From Bin5 sp965232575 (GTDB taxonomy: Bacteria; Chloroflexota; Anaerolineae; Caldilineales; Caldilineaceae), in the NCBI GenBank assembly GCA_965232575.1, contig CBDDPZ010000009.1:620001-684000 (forward strand): 64,000 bases of DNA, given 5' to 3'. The notes beneath the pieces are model-generated. The model saw only the letters and a program-made list of their open reading frames with translations. It had not been told where the DNA came from and made no database searches. Below, piece after piece: positions 17,820 through 27,999 of the stretch. Within the stretch, counting starts at the first letter, position 1, and each line of letters opens with the position of its first letter. Both the position numbers and the translations under genes were made by a program.

Positions 17820-18731
17820 ATGGCAGTTGAAAGGTTAACTTCACGGCCGACGGATGGGAGCGTAAAGGGAGGCAAGACGCCGGGATGGTGGGCCGGGAGC
17901 AGTTTGCGGCCTATCATCTATGGACTGCTTGTCGTGGGAGCGCTTGTTCAGGTGTACCCGATATTCTTTCTGTTGATGAACACATTAAAGACGGACACGC
18001 AGATACTGAACACGCCTTTCAGTCTGCCGACGAACTTTTCGCTTGCTCCGTTTGTGGACGTTTGGACCGGCGACCGCACGGGGATGTTTTTCGGCAGGTA
18101 TTTCTTCAACAGCGTGATTGTGCTTGCAGCCACGTTGGTGTTAATGCTGGCCATTTCCTGTCTATGCGGTTATGCAATGGCTCGAGGACAGTTTCCCGGG
18201 AACGGTACCCTGCACCAGGCACTGTTGCTCAGCCTGGCTGTGCCGGCTCACGCACTGGCTATACCATTATACTTCTTTGTCGGCAGTTTGGGACTGCGAA
18301 ACAGTCTCTTCGGCTTGACTCTGGTCTATGCCGCGCTGGGTGCGCCGTTCACGATAATCCTCATGCGGGCTTACTTTATGCACATGCCGGTGGAGTTGGA
18401 AGAGGCGGCGCGTATCGACGGCTGCGGGCGGCTGGGCGTCTTCCTGCGCATTGTCGTGCCGATCAGCCGGGGGCCGATCGCCGGCATGGCTATCATCAAT
18501 ATCAACTGGATTTGGAGCGAGCTTTTCTTTTCGCTCATCCTGATGAACAAGGCCGACGTGCGAACTTTGCCCCTGGCAATCGCTTTATATAAGCCCGCCC
18601 CGATGACCGTGGAGACAGTGCTGGGGCTGCAATACGCGGCGATGGCACTGGCTACTATACCTGTATTAATCCTGTTCTTCCTCTTTCAGAGACAGATTGC
18701 ATCGGGCATGACAATGGGGGCGTTCAAGTAA
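17820..18731 (+). CDS. Sugar ABC transporter permease, MalG-like
   Basis: Second CUT1 permease, 303 residues. It has the MalG-like order of helices and the EAA loop MPVELEEAARIDGCGRLGVFLRIVVPISRG near residue 190. The C terminus ends in QIASGMTMGAFK, the usual form for this subfamily. The ATG lies after a purine-rich TAAGGGG site. The 95-base gap to the first permease contains nothing else. Confidence 0.9.
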   Translation: MAVERLTSRPTDGSVKGGKTPGWWAGSSLRPIIYGLLVVGALVQVYPIFFLLMNTLKTDTQILNTPFSLPTNFSLAPFVDVWTGDRTGMFFGRYFFNSVIVLAATLVLMLAISCLCGYAMARGQFPGNGTLHQALLLSLAVPAHALAIPLYFFVGSLGLRNSLFGLTLVYAALGAPFTIILMRAYFMHMPVELEEAARIDGCGRLGVFLRIVVPISRGPIAGMAIININWIWSELFFSLILMNKADVRTLPLAIALYKPAPMTVETVLGLQYAAMALATIPVLILFFLFQRQIASGMTMGAFK

Positions 18732-18886
18732 GGGAAAAGAACGTTTTCGATACGCGAAAAGACTGTTCCAGTGGAAAAAAGTGGGGGCATGAAAGAGAAT
18801 CGAGGAGAGTGGCCTGACATAAAGCCTCCTTGGAGAAGCGTGGTTAGATTGCAGGCCGGTCCGGATTATATTTTGGGGAGATTCCT

Positions 18887-20206
18887 ATGTTGAGCCTGAT
18901 GCCAAGACCAGTTTTAGATTTGATAAAGTCGATCGCGACGCGGGGCCTATTGACTTGGGAACGGCTTGAATCAGGTGTTGCATTTGACCTAACCTCCAGT
19001 CAAGTGCTGGCCAATCCCTATCCTACCTATCAGAGGCTGCGAGAAAAGGACCCGGTCCACAGAATGAGGTTGGTGGACGGCTGGGTTCTGACCAGATACG
19101 ATGACGTACAGGCGATGTTGCTGGACCATCAGCGCTTTTCGAATTGGGGGGCCGGCGCAGGCGATCGAGTGTACACGAGGGACCGCAGTATGCTTGACTT
19201 GGATCCGCCGGATCACACCCGCCTGCGCTCTCTCGTTTCCAAGGCGTTTACGCCCCGCTCGGTGGCGGCGCTAGAACCGCGCATTGAGGAGATCGTGGGA
19301 GAATTGCTGGACGAAGTTGACAGGAAGGCGCGGTTCGACCTGATCGACAGTTTCGCCTTTCCTCTGCCAGTCATCGTCATCGCCGAAATGTTGGGAGTTC
19401 CGGCCCAGGACCTGGACCAATTCAAAGAGTGGTCGAACGATATCGTCCTCTCGCTGGAACCTATTCTAAGTAGAGAGCGGAGGGAACAGTTCCGCCGGTC
19501 GGAACAAGAGCTGTACGAGTACTTCGAGGGAATCATTGCGCTACGGCGGCAGGATCCGAAGAACGATCTTGTGAGCGCGCTGTTGGCCGCCGAGGAAGAA
19601 GGCGACAGGCTCTCGCATGGGGAACTTCTGGCCACCCTGCTGCTATTGCTGGTAGCAGGAAACGAAACGACACGCAATTTGATTGGCAATGGCATGTTGG
19701 CTCTGCTGCGGAATCCCGAGGAATTGCGGCGGCTGAGAGAGCAGCCTGAACTGCTCGACTCGGCTATCGACGAGTTGCTCAGATACGACAGTCCTGTGCA
19801 ACTCGACGGCCGTACGCTTGTAGAGGATGTGGAGATGGGGGGCAAGCGGATGCGCGCGGGCCAACAGGTAATCGGCGTCGTCGGCGCCGCGAATCGTGAC
19901 CCTGCGGCATTCTCTGATCCCGACAGGCTTGACATCGCCCGGCAAGAGAAGAGCCACATCTCTTTTGGACGCGGAATACACTATTGTTTGGGCGCATCGC
20001 TGGCGATGCTGGAAGGGCGAATTGCGCTCGCCAGCCTGTTAGAGCGGTTTTCTTCGCTTCAACTAGCGGCTGAGCCGCAGCAGAGAAAACAGGTCGTGCT
20101 GCGAGGCGTCGAAAACCTGTTGATCGACGTGGAACGCCCGAGACGAGCTGCGGCGGTTGGAAAAGAACAATCGGGACTGCCTGAAACGGCAATCCCCGCT
20201 TCTTGA
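18887..20206 (+). CDS. Cytochrome P450
   Basis: 439-residue soluble bacterial P450. The oxygen-activating I helix reads AGNETTRN at about residue 256. The ExxR helix is IDELLRYDSPVQ and the haem-thiolate loop is FGRGIHYCLGA, with Cys about residue 367. DPPDHTRLRSLVSKAFTPR is typical of the CYP107-like class. There is no membrane anchor. No ferredoxin or ferredoxin reductase is adjacent, so electrons come from elsewhere, and the substrate is unknown. GGGGAG precedes the ATG. The stop codon overlaps a candidate promoter for the argG leader. Confidence 0.95.
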   Translation: MLSLMPRPVLDLIKSIATRGLLTWERLESGVAFDLTSSQVLANPYPTYQRLREKDPVHRMRLVDGWVLTRYDDVQAMLLDHQRFSNWGAGAGDRVYTRDRSMLDLDPPDHTRLRSLVSKAFTPRSVAALEPRIEEIVGELLDEVDRKARFDLIDSFAFPLPVIVIAEMLGVPAQDLDQFKEWSNDIVLSLEPILSRERREQFRRSEQELYEYFEGIIALRRQDPKNDLVSALLAAEEEGDRLSHGELLATLLLLLVAGNETTRNLIGNGMLALLRNPEELRRLREQPELLDSAIDELLRYDSPVQLDGRTLVEDVEMGGKRMRAGQQVIGVVGAANRDPAAFSDPDRLDIARQEKSHISFGRGIHYCLGASLAMLEGRIALASLLERFSSLQLAAEPQQRKQVVLRGVENLLIDVERPRRAAAVGKEQSGLPETAIPAS

Positions 20207-20231
20207 CATTGCTGAACAGTTACGATAGCCT
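20203..20231 (+). promoter_or_regulatory. Candidate promoter for argG leader
   Basis: A consensus TTGACA overlaps the P450 stop codon; 17 bases later is TAGCCT, a weak -10 box. If used, it gives a leader of about 315 bases before argG, containing the structured element at 20311-20436. Confidence 0.35.
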
Positions 20232-20310
20232 TGCTTGGACGTTGTCTTTCTAGCGTCAAACAGACTTGATTCGAGAATGAATTACATGAGTCCTGAATTG
20301 GCGAGGAGGA

Positions 20311-20436
20311 GGCCCGCGGGAAGCGGGCGTAAAGGCCGGCAGCAGCGTTCCTGAAGAAAAGCTGTTGCAGTACGCTGCACTCTTCGCTCGTTTCCCGTAA
20401 GCCGCTTCGGAAGGTCCGAAGTGGCGTTTTTTGTTT
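20311..20436 (+). promoter_or_regulatory. Structured leader with terminator upstream of argG
   Basis: The 348-base gap before argG holds no gene but a clear RNA fold. A 13-pair helix joins 20317-20329 with 20385-20397 (two G-U pairs). Inside it 20342-20348 pairs with 20372-20378. Directly after comes an intrinsic terminator, GCCGCTTCGGA (20401-20411) with TCCGAAGTGGC (20415-20425), then TTTTTT. The segment GAAGCGG at 20320-20326, part of the closing helix, is also exactly complementary to CCGCTTC at 20402-20408 in the terminator stem. The folds are mutually exclusive, as in riboswitches and attenuators. I see no T-box or other known motif. Confidence 0.6.
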
Positions 20437-20554
20437 AGGCGGAAATCGACAGCGTTTATGGGATGCAAGCCTGCTGGATTTTTTCTTGTCCTGCCGGCTT
20501 GAACGGGAACGGTGATGTAGACACAGGGGCCACACAGGAGATAAAGGAGCGTGT

Positions 20555-21838
<1,284 letters not shown>

Positions 21839-21929
21839 ACTTCAGTGTTCGGTGTAACCGGCAATCGTCGGCAATCAGCGGTTAGTGGTCAAACAGCGAT
21901 TGACGCTTTCAAAATACTTGGAGACAAAT

Positions 21930-23186
21930 ATGTCTGAGAAAGAACATGCTTTTGCGGGGCCTTCATCGCCGCCAATTCCCGTGCAGGGGTTCGACGCGGC
22001 CGGGATTCACTGCGGGATTAAGCCCACCGGAGCGCTGGACCTGGCGCTGATCGCCAGCCCGACGCCTTGCAAGGCCGCGGCAGTCTTTACACAAAATGCT
22101 TTTCCGGCCGCGCCGGTTCTGTATGACAAAGACCTGCTGCGAATGAATCCAGAAGGGACCCATGGTGTCGTTATCAACAGCGGCAACGCCAATGCCTGTA
22201 CGAGCGCAGAAGGTAACGCCAACGCCCGCCGCATGGCCGAGGCGGCGGAAAAGAGTTTGAGCAGCACCGACAATACGGCGTTCGTGATGAGCACAGGCGT
22301 GATCGGCGTTCAACTGCCAATAGGTGTGATTGAGGCTGGCATACCCGAGGTAGCAGCCAAGCTGCGGCCTGACGGCTGGGAAGAAGCGGCCGAGGCGATT
22401 ATGACGACGGATGTCTTTCCCAAGTGGGCGTCTGGTCAGGCGGAAATCGGCGGAAAGAAGGTGACGGTTACCGGAATCGGAAAAGGCGCAGGGATGATTC
22501 ACCCGAACATGGCGACGATGCTCGCGACATTGGCGACGGACGCTGCGATCGCGCAGCCGCTCCTGCAGGAGGCTCTAGCGGAAGCGGTCAGCCATAGCTT
22601 CAACCGCATCAGCGTTGACGGCGATACGAGCACCAACGACACGGTGCTTGTGCTGGCGAACGGGGCCGCCGGGAATGCAGAGATTACCAACAAGGGCGCG
22701 GACTACGATGCGTTTGTGGGTGCGCTGACGGCGGCCTCAATGGAACTGGCGAAACTGATCGTGCGCAATGGTGAGGGCGTGACGAAGTTTGTAACGATTC
22801 ACGTTGAGGGAGCGGTCAGCGACGAGGAGGCACACACCGTTGCCAACTCGATCGCGAAGAGCCCGCTGGTGAAGACGGCATTCTTTGGGCATGACGCCAA
22901 CTGGGGGCGCATCCTGTGTGCGGTGGGGTATTCGGGCGCCACGGTAGACCCGACGAGGGCGCATTTGTTTATTGCGGCGGGCCAGCCGGAGGCGGGCAAC
23001 GCGGAGCTGCAGCTGGTGGACGCGGGGACACCGACGGCATACGAGGAAGCGGACGCGTCGGCGATCTTTGCGGAGAGTGAGATCAGTGTACGGGTGTCGC
23101 TCGGGCTGGGGACTGGCGCGGCCACAGTTTGGACTTGCGACCTCAGCTACGAATATGTGTCAATCAACGCGGAGTACAGAACGTAA
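21930..23186 (+). CDS. argJ: Ornithine acetyltransferase / N-acetylglutamate synthase
   Basis: ArgJ recycles the acetyl group from acetylornithine to glutamate. The precursor cleaves itself between Ala195 and Thr196 in GAGMIHPNMATML, and Thr196 becomes the nucleophile of the beta chain. NSGNANACTSAEGNANAR and the C-terminal GHDANWGRILCAVGYSG are intact. The frame opens at 21885, but GGAG lies 6 bases before the ATG at 21930, giving 418 residues. It follows argG. A small inverted repeat AACGGCC..GGCCGTT overlaps the stop codon. Confidence 0.95.
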   Translation: MSEKEHAFAGPSSPPIPVQGFDAAGIHCGIKPTGALDLALIASPTPCKAAAVFTQNAFPAAPVLYDKDLLRMNPEGTHGVVINSGNANACTSAEGNANARRMAEAAEKSLSSTDNTAFVMSTGVIGVQLPIGVIEAGIPEVAAKLRPDGWEEAAEAIMTTDVFPKWASGQAEIGGKKVTVTGIGKGAGMIHPNMATMLATLATDAAIAQPLLQEALAEAVSHSFNRISVDGDTSTNDTVLVLANGAAGNAEITNKGADYDAFVGALTAASMELAKLIVRNGEGVTKFVTIHVEGAVSDEEAHTVANSIAKSPLVKTAFFGHDANWGRILCAVGYSGATVDPTRAHLFIAAGQPEAGNAELQLVDAGTPTAYEEADASAIFAESEISVRVSLGLGTGAATVWTCDLSYEYVSINAEYRT

Positions 23187-23247
23187 CGGCCGAGGTCCGT
23201 GGCCGTTGGCCAGAATATGACAGGAAAGGCAAAGAGAGGGGACTACA

Positions 23248-23290
23248 AGCCGCCCGGGTGCTGTTCACGGACAGTCAAACCCAGGCGGCT
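23248..23290. terminator. Bidirectional terminator between argJ and PhyH gene
   Basis: AGCCGCCCGGGT pairs with ACCCAGGCGGCT with one mismatch across a 19-base loop; TTTC follows on the plus strand. It lies between the convergent argJ and PhyH genes. Confidence 0.65.
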
Positions 23291-23297
23291 TTCACGT

Positions 23298-24185
23298 TCA
23301 GACGCCCCAGCGCTGGCGCGCTTTTTCCATTGGGACGGTTTTGCCTTTCATCCAGGCGTAGTGGGCGATGGGGTTTTCGCCGATCCAACGTTCGTCGACC
23401 GGTTCGTCGGCGCGCTGGTAGCGGGTGTCGCAGCTGAGGCGGAAGCGGCCGGTGGTGTTGGAGAGGGAGCCGTGCATGGTGTACATGCCGAAGATGAGGG
23501 CGTCGCCCATCTCGAATTCGGCGCTGCGCCATTTGCCGCCGTAGGTGTCGACGATCTCGACGGGGTCGTTTGAGAACCAGCCGGTCACCTTGTCGCGGTC
23601 CACGTCCATCTCTCCGTAGGTCTCCCTGATACGCTCGAAGCGGTGGGAGCCGGCGAGGATGGCGAGCGGGCCCATGTCGTAGGGCAGGTCACCGAGGGGC
23701 GTCCAGACGGTGAAGACGTTGGTGGTGCCGCGGCCCATGTAGACGATGTCGTAGTGGGCGCCAGTGAAGGCGCCGTTGGGGACGACGCGCAGCCACTTGA
23801 AGTCGTAGGTAAGGCTGGGTCCGTCGAGAAACTCTGCGAAGAATTGCATCAGTTCGGGCGCTTCGACGACGGCGAGGAACTCGGGCGTGTGGGTGATTGC
23901 CTTGGAGCCGCCGTAGAACTTGCCGCGTTTGCCCGCGGCGATGACCCCGTCCATGAGAGGTGCGCCGGGCGCGAGCTGCTCAGCCTGCTGCAGGTTTTCG
24001 AGGAGTACGCGGCGGGCCTCCTTCACTTTGTTGCGGTCGTGGAGGCCGCGGATAAGCACGTATCCCTCATCTTGCAGGCGACTGCGCAGGGTTGGCATGT
24101 TTTGCCTGTCAGCCGTTGAATCGCGCAGTTCGTCGAGATAGCGTCCGCCTATTTCGAGGTCGTATTTCCCCATTGTCAATTTCAT
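23298..24185 (-). CDS. Phytanoyl-CoA dioxygenase family protein
   Basis: 295-residue Fe(II)/2-oxoglutarate oxygenase. The iron site is intact: His144-x-Asp146 in TGAHYDIVYMG and a distal His238 in MYTMHGSLSN, with Arg in TGRFRLSCDTRYQ to bind 2-oxoglutarate. LAILAGSHRFERI is the usual GSH turn. The substrate cannot be told; the family ranges from phytanoyl-CoA to natural products and phosphonates. It follows a CUT1 importer on the same strand after 36 bases, so it may act on what that importer brings in. Confidence 0.88.
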   Translation of the reverse strand: MKLTMGKYDLEIGGRYLDELRDSTADRQNMPTLRSRLQDEGYVLIRGLHDRNKVKEARRVLLENLQQAEQLAPGAPLMDGVIAAGKRGKFYGGSKAITHTPEFLAVVEAPELMQFFAEFLDGPSLTYDFKWLRVVPNGAFTGAHYDIVYMGRGTTNVFTVWTPLGDLPYDMGPLAILAGSHRFERIRETYGEMDVDRDKVTGWFSNDPVEIVDTYGGKWRSAEFEMGDALIFGMYTMHGSLSNTTGRFRLSCDTRYQRADEPVDERWIGENPIAHYAWMKGKTVPMEKARQRWGV

Positions 24186-24221
24186 AGGTCAGATCCCAGA
24201 TTGCATTATTAAGATTGCGGT

Positions 24222-25142
24222 CTATTTGAGGCTGCCGGCGGTCAGGCCGGCGATGAAGTAGCGTTGGGCGAACAGGAATACAAGCAGGATGGGCAGGATG
24301 GAAACGAAGGAGGCCGTAAAGATGAGATGCAGCGGCGTCGGCCTGCCAGAGATGAATGAATTCAGGACGGCGAGGAAGAGGGGCAGGGTATACAGCTCCG
24401 GCTTATTGAGGTAGATCAGAGGACCCATAAAGGCGTTCCAGTGGCCCATAAAGGAGAAGATGGCGAGCGCGGCCATGCCGGGCAGGACTACGGGGGCAAC
24501 GACGCGCAAGTAGATGGCGAAGGGGCCGCAACCGTCGATGCGTGCGGCCTCAATCATTTCGTCAGGAACGGTGGTCATGTACTGGCGCATCCAGAAGACG
24601 GCGAAGGGCGTGGCCAGGCCGGGAATGATGAGAGGGTACCAGGTGTTGATCCATTTGAGCCAAGCCATGATCAGGTAGTTAGGGACGAGGCCGACGCTGT
24701 TGGGGATCATCATGGTTGCCAGCATGGAAAGGAAGAGCGCGTTGCGTCCTTTGAAGCGCAGCTTTGCGAAGGCATAGCCGGCGAGGGAGGCCAGGAAGAC
24801 GTTGCCGGCGGTGTTTATGACGGCGATGATCGTGCTATTCAGAAACGTTCGGATTAGAGAGACACCTCCGCGAAAGTCGATCTCGTCGGAGGGGATGAGG
24901 CCGGTGATTTCCAGGTAGTTGCTGAAGGAAGGGCGGGTGGGCCATAACGGGACGGGGACGATATAGATGTCTTCCAATGGTTTCAAGGAAGAAGAGACCA
25001 TCCAGTAGAAGGGAAAAACGAAGATCAAGAGGGCGAACATCAGGCAAGCATGGGTGAAGACTCTGCCCAGAGTTAGCCGTTGATTTCGGACCGGCGGTCC
25101 GGTCTGGGCTCTGGCTGCGATGGCGTCGGCGTGCTGGCTCAT
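24222..25142 (-). CDS. Sugar ABC transporter permease, MalG-like
   Basis: 306-residue CUT1 permease. Spans such as FTHACLMFALLIFVFPFYWM and a cytoplasmic EAA loop VPDEMIEAARIDGCGPFAIYLRVVAPVVLP near residue 195 are visible. It ends in YFIAGLTAGSLK, as MalG-type proteins do. It lies 28 bases after the MalF-like gene and is followed by the PhyH gene at 23298. No ATPase is encoded in the cluster. Confidence 0.9.
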   Translation of the reverse strand: MSQHADAIAARAQTGPPVRNQRLTLGRVFTHACLMFALLIFVFPFYWMVSSSLKPLEDIYIVPVPLWPTRPSFSNYLEITGLIPSDEIDFRGGVSLIRTFLNSTIIAVINTAGNVFLASLAGYAFAKLRFKGRNALFLSMLATMMIPNSVGLVPNYLIMAWLKWINTWYPLIIPGLATPFAVFWMRQYMTTVPDEMIEAARIDGCGPFAIYLRVVAPVVLPGMAALAIFSFMGHWNAFMGPLIYLNKPELYTLPLFLAVLNSFISGRPTPLHLIFTASFVSILPILLVFLFAQRYFIAGLTAGSLK

Positions 25143-25170
25143 GCGGGACGGTACTCAATTGGCATATTGA

Positions 25171-26103
25171 TCAATCGGATGCGGCGCGTTCGCTGGCAAC
25201 GATCTGCAAGAAAGAAAGGGCGATTATGATTACAGCGTTGGCGTAAGCGAGCGCGGAAGCATAGCCGAAATTGAAGCTGCGAAATGCTTGACTGTAGATA
25301 ATGAGACCCATGAGCAGCCCGGCGCGGTCGGTTCCGCCGCTGGGACCGACAAGCATGTAGGCTTCTTCGAAGACATTGAACATGCCTATGGTCGACAGGA
25401 TGGCGGCGAAGGCGATGACGCGGCGCATCAGGGGGATGGTGATATGAAGGAAGGCCTGCAGCCCGCTGGCGCCGTCGATGCGGGCGGCTTCGTAGAGCTC
25501 GTGGGGGATGCTCTGGAGGCCGGCAAGCATGATCATCATGTTGTAGCCAACCCAGCGCCAGAGGATCATCACGAGGATTGAAGGCTTTATGAAGACCGGT
25601 TGATCCAAGAGGCCCTTGAACTCGATGTCGAAGATTTCGAGAATGGATCCGAGTGGGCTGTAAGGTGATCCCAGCAGAAAGTCGAAGAGAAGGCCAACGA
25701 CGACAAGCGAAGTGACGACGGGCAAGAAGTAAGCGGTGCGGTAGATCACGCGACCGCGCAGAGGCTGATTGAGCACGTTTGCGAGGCTGAGGCTGAAAAT
25801 GACCATCAGAGGGACGACGAGGATACCCAGGATGGCGGTGTTCGAAAGGGCGATATGGAAGTTGTTGTCGGTAAGGAGGCGTGCGTAGTTTTCGAAGCCG
25901 ACGTACTCGTTGGCGCGAACACTCTTCCATTCCTGGAGGCTGATCCAGACGGCGAATAGGAGGGGGAAGGCGCCAAAGATGCCAAAGAGAATGAAGAAGG
26001 GTGAGATAAAGACGTAGGGTGCGACCTTTTCCCAGGTGTAATAGCGGGAGTTGGCGGGACGATATGCTGGTTGGCCGGCCGGCGGCGCGGAACCCGCTGC
26101 CAT
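25171..26103 (-). CDS. Sugar ABC transporter permease, MalF-like
   Basis: CUT1 permease of 310 residues. Hydrophobic spans begin at YVFISPFFILFGIFGAFPLL; the EAA loop is PHELYEAARIDGASGLQAFLHITIPLMR near residue 205. The frame is open 111 codons further, but that would overlap the binding-protein gene and reads like non-coding sequence. I start at the ATG at 26103, where the protein becomes family-like, although no good ribosome site precedes it. It works with the neighbouring MalG-like permease. Confidence 0.88.
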   Translation of the reverse strand: MAAGSAPPAGQPAYRPANSRYYTWEKVAPYVFISPFFILFGIFGAFPLLFAVWISLQEWKSVRANEYVGFENYARLLTDNNFHIALSNTAILGILVVPLMVIFSLSLANVLNQPLRGRVIYRTAYFLPVVTSLVVVGLLFDFLLGSPYSPLGSILEIFDIEFKGLLDQPVFIKPSILVMILWRWVGYNMMIMLAGLQSIPHELYEAARIDGASGLQAFLHITIPLMRRVIAFAAILSTIGMFNVFEEAYMLVGPSGGTDRAGLLMGLIIYSQAFRSFNFGYASALAYANAVIIIALSFLQIVASERAASD

Positions 26104-26251
26104 TTTCAGGTACCTAAGGAGGAATAGGGATCGGCGAGTCGGGGCAGCGGCGCTGGCAAGAGTCCTGGCCCGAATGCCGAAAAGGAGACCGGCTGGCGCG
26201 CCTACTGGTGAAAAGGCGCGGGCCAAGCCGGTCATTGACTGAGGGCAGCGA

Positions 26252-27577
26252 TCAGCCCAGGCCTTGCAAATCTCGAATCTCCTGCGCGGCAGCGGCGAGC
26301 GCCTCTTCAGCGCCGATTTCACCGTCGAGGACGCGGCCTTGCGACTGGCCGAGAATGTCCCACGCTTCGGGCCAACCTTCGCCAAAGATGTAGGGATTGA
26401 CTGCTGCGTTGACCTCGGCGTACATGCGGAGGGCAACCTGGCCGCCGTAGAAGTCGACCGGTTCGTTCATGATGGGCCAGTCAGTGGCTTCTTTGAGAAC
26501 GGGGAAGAGGTCTCCGGATGTCCAGAGGACTTCCTGGCCAGCCTGGGAAAGCTGGGAGTACTCGAGGAAGGTAAAGGCTTCCTGTTTGTTCTTGCTGGTA
26601 TCGAGCAGGCAGAGCTGCGAGCCGCCATAGGTAAAGGCGCGGCTTCCGCCTTCCATCCAGGCCGGAAGCTGGCTAACGCCCCACAGCCCAGCCGTTTCGG
26701 GTGCTGCGCTCAGGACAATGCCCGCAACCCATATGGCTCCCGGGAAGAAGGCCGCAGATCCATCCTTCCATGAGGCCCCCCTAATTTCCCAGTTATTATG
26801 GTTTTGGAAGGTGGCGTCGGAATCCCAGTAGGTTTTGAAGAATTCGAGCGTGCGGACAGCCTCGGGCTGGTCGCAGATCACGTATTGCTCTTCGAGGTTG
26901 TAGATGCCACCGCCGAGTTGCCAGGTCCAACTGAGCCAGGGGAAGAAGGCGTTCTTTGCAACGCCTTCGAGCCGGACTTCGCCGTCTGAGGCTGCTGAAA
27001 GCTCCTCGCCTATGGCCAGCCAGTCGTCGTAGCTGCTGGCGGCGGTCGGATCGAAGCCGTACTCTTCGGCAATGTCGCGTCGGTAGTACATCAGGCAGGG
27101 CGATCCATCCCAAGGAACACCGTAGTTCTTGCCCTCGTAGATGCCAAGTCTGAGTTTGTAGGGGACGATCCTGTCTTCGTGGGGCTCCATATAATCGGAG
27201 ATGTCGGCCAAGCCACCGGTTGCTGCCCAGAGTTGGAGGTTGGAGTCCTGGCTGCCGATGATGTCGGTCAGCTCGGAGCCGGAGACCATGGCGGTCATGA
27301 CCTTTTCATTGTACCCCGTGCCTGAGTCGATGAATTCGACCTGGATATCGGGGTGGAGATCGTTGAAGGCTGGCAAGAGGTCGCGGAAGGGATGGTTCCA
27401 CCAGGAGATCAGGGTGACGTTGACGGGCTCCTGAGCGGGTGATGCTGCGGAATCGGCTGCGGAATCGTCTCCTGCCGGTGCTACAGGGGCGGCGCAGGCG
27501 GCGAGCGCGAGGCCGGCTGTCCCGAGACCAGCTGTGCGCAAGAATTCGCGGCGAGTTACGTTCTGCAAGTTCGTCAT
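26252..27577 (-). CDS. Sugar ABC transporter binding lipoprotein
   Basis: Family 1 solute-binding protein, 441 residues. The Tat motif VTRREFLRTAG and lipobox LAAC with Cys28 show export and lipid anchoring. Features of the family include DIQVEFIDSGTGYNEKVMTA, YGVPWDGSPCLMYYRRDI and AAFFPGAIWVAGIV. It heads a minus-strand set with two permeases and a PhyH oxygenase. The ligand is unknown. Confidence 0.9.
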   Translation of the reverse strand: MTNLQNVTRREFLRTAGLGTAGLALAACAAPVAPAGDDSAADSAASPAQEPVNVTLISWWNHPFRDLLPAFNDLHPDIQVEFIDSGTGYNEKVMTAMVSGSELTDIIGSQDSNLQLWAATGGLADISDYMEPHEDRIVPYKLRLGIYEGKNYGVPWDGSPCLMYYRRDIAEEYGFDPTAASSYDDWLAIGEELSAASDGEVRLEGVAKNAFFPWLSWTWQLGGGIYNLEEQYVICDQPEAVRTLEFFKTYWDSDATFQNHNNWEIRGASWKDGSAAFFPGAIWVAGIVLSAAPETAGLWGVSQLPAWMEGGSRAFTYGGSQLCLLDTSKNKQEAFTFLEYSQLSQAGQEVLWTSGDLFPVLKEATDWPIMNEPVDFYGGQVALRMYAEVNAAVNPYIFGEGWPEAWDILGQSQGRVLDGEIGAEEALAAAAQEIRDLQGLG

Positions 27578-27756
27578 TGTTGCTGCTCCTGTTGGGCTGA
27601 AGGCGGAAGGAAACTTGCGGACGGAGGGAAGACAAACCTCTGATAGCCTGACGCCAGAAAAGGTTGGTCCTCCGATCTGCGGTAACTATAGCGCAACGAA
27701 AAGGCCTTTGTCAATGTGGCTGCAGGCTGGGGGTGCAGTCGTCGTCGAGGCGGTAT

Positions 27757-27993
27757 TCAATGTTTGCGTGGAAGATAGACGCGACCGATTTCAGCTAGCG
27801 CCTCGTCGTCAGGATAGTGAGCCCTGGCTATGTCTCCAAGAGCGGCGACGCCAGCATCGCGCGAGGCACAGATAGCCTGTAAGTGGACGGGAGTGAGAGC
27901 GTCAGGACAGCCGGTCCAGAAGGCGAAGACGAAAGGCAGACCGGTCAAGCCGCGCCACGCTGCGCGGCGAAACCTGACCGATTCTATGAACAA
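27757..27993 (-). pseudogene. Probable remnant of an MqnA-type gene
   Basis: A 78-codon frame starting with TTG encodes AAWRGLTGLPFVFAFWTG, which matches the middle-to-late part of chorismate dehydratase MqnA of the futalosine menaquinone pathway (family pattern WxxxTGLPFVFAxW). It then continues IARAHYPDDEALAEIGRVYLPRKH. MqnA is about 280 residues. The N-terminal two thirds and the tail are missing, and the amidase stop lies only 6 bases upstream on the same strand. I read it as a decayed fragment. A very small real gene is less likely. Confidence 0.5.
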
Positions 27994-27999
27994 TCAGTA

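Noticed and set aside
20311..20436. T-box leader for argG
   Set aside because: No AGGGTGGNACCGCG-like antiterminator bulge and no specifier loop could be found.
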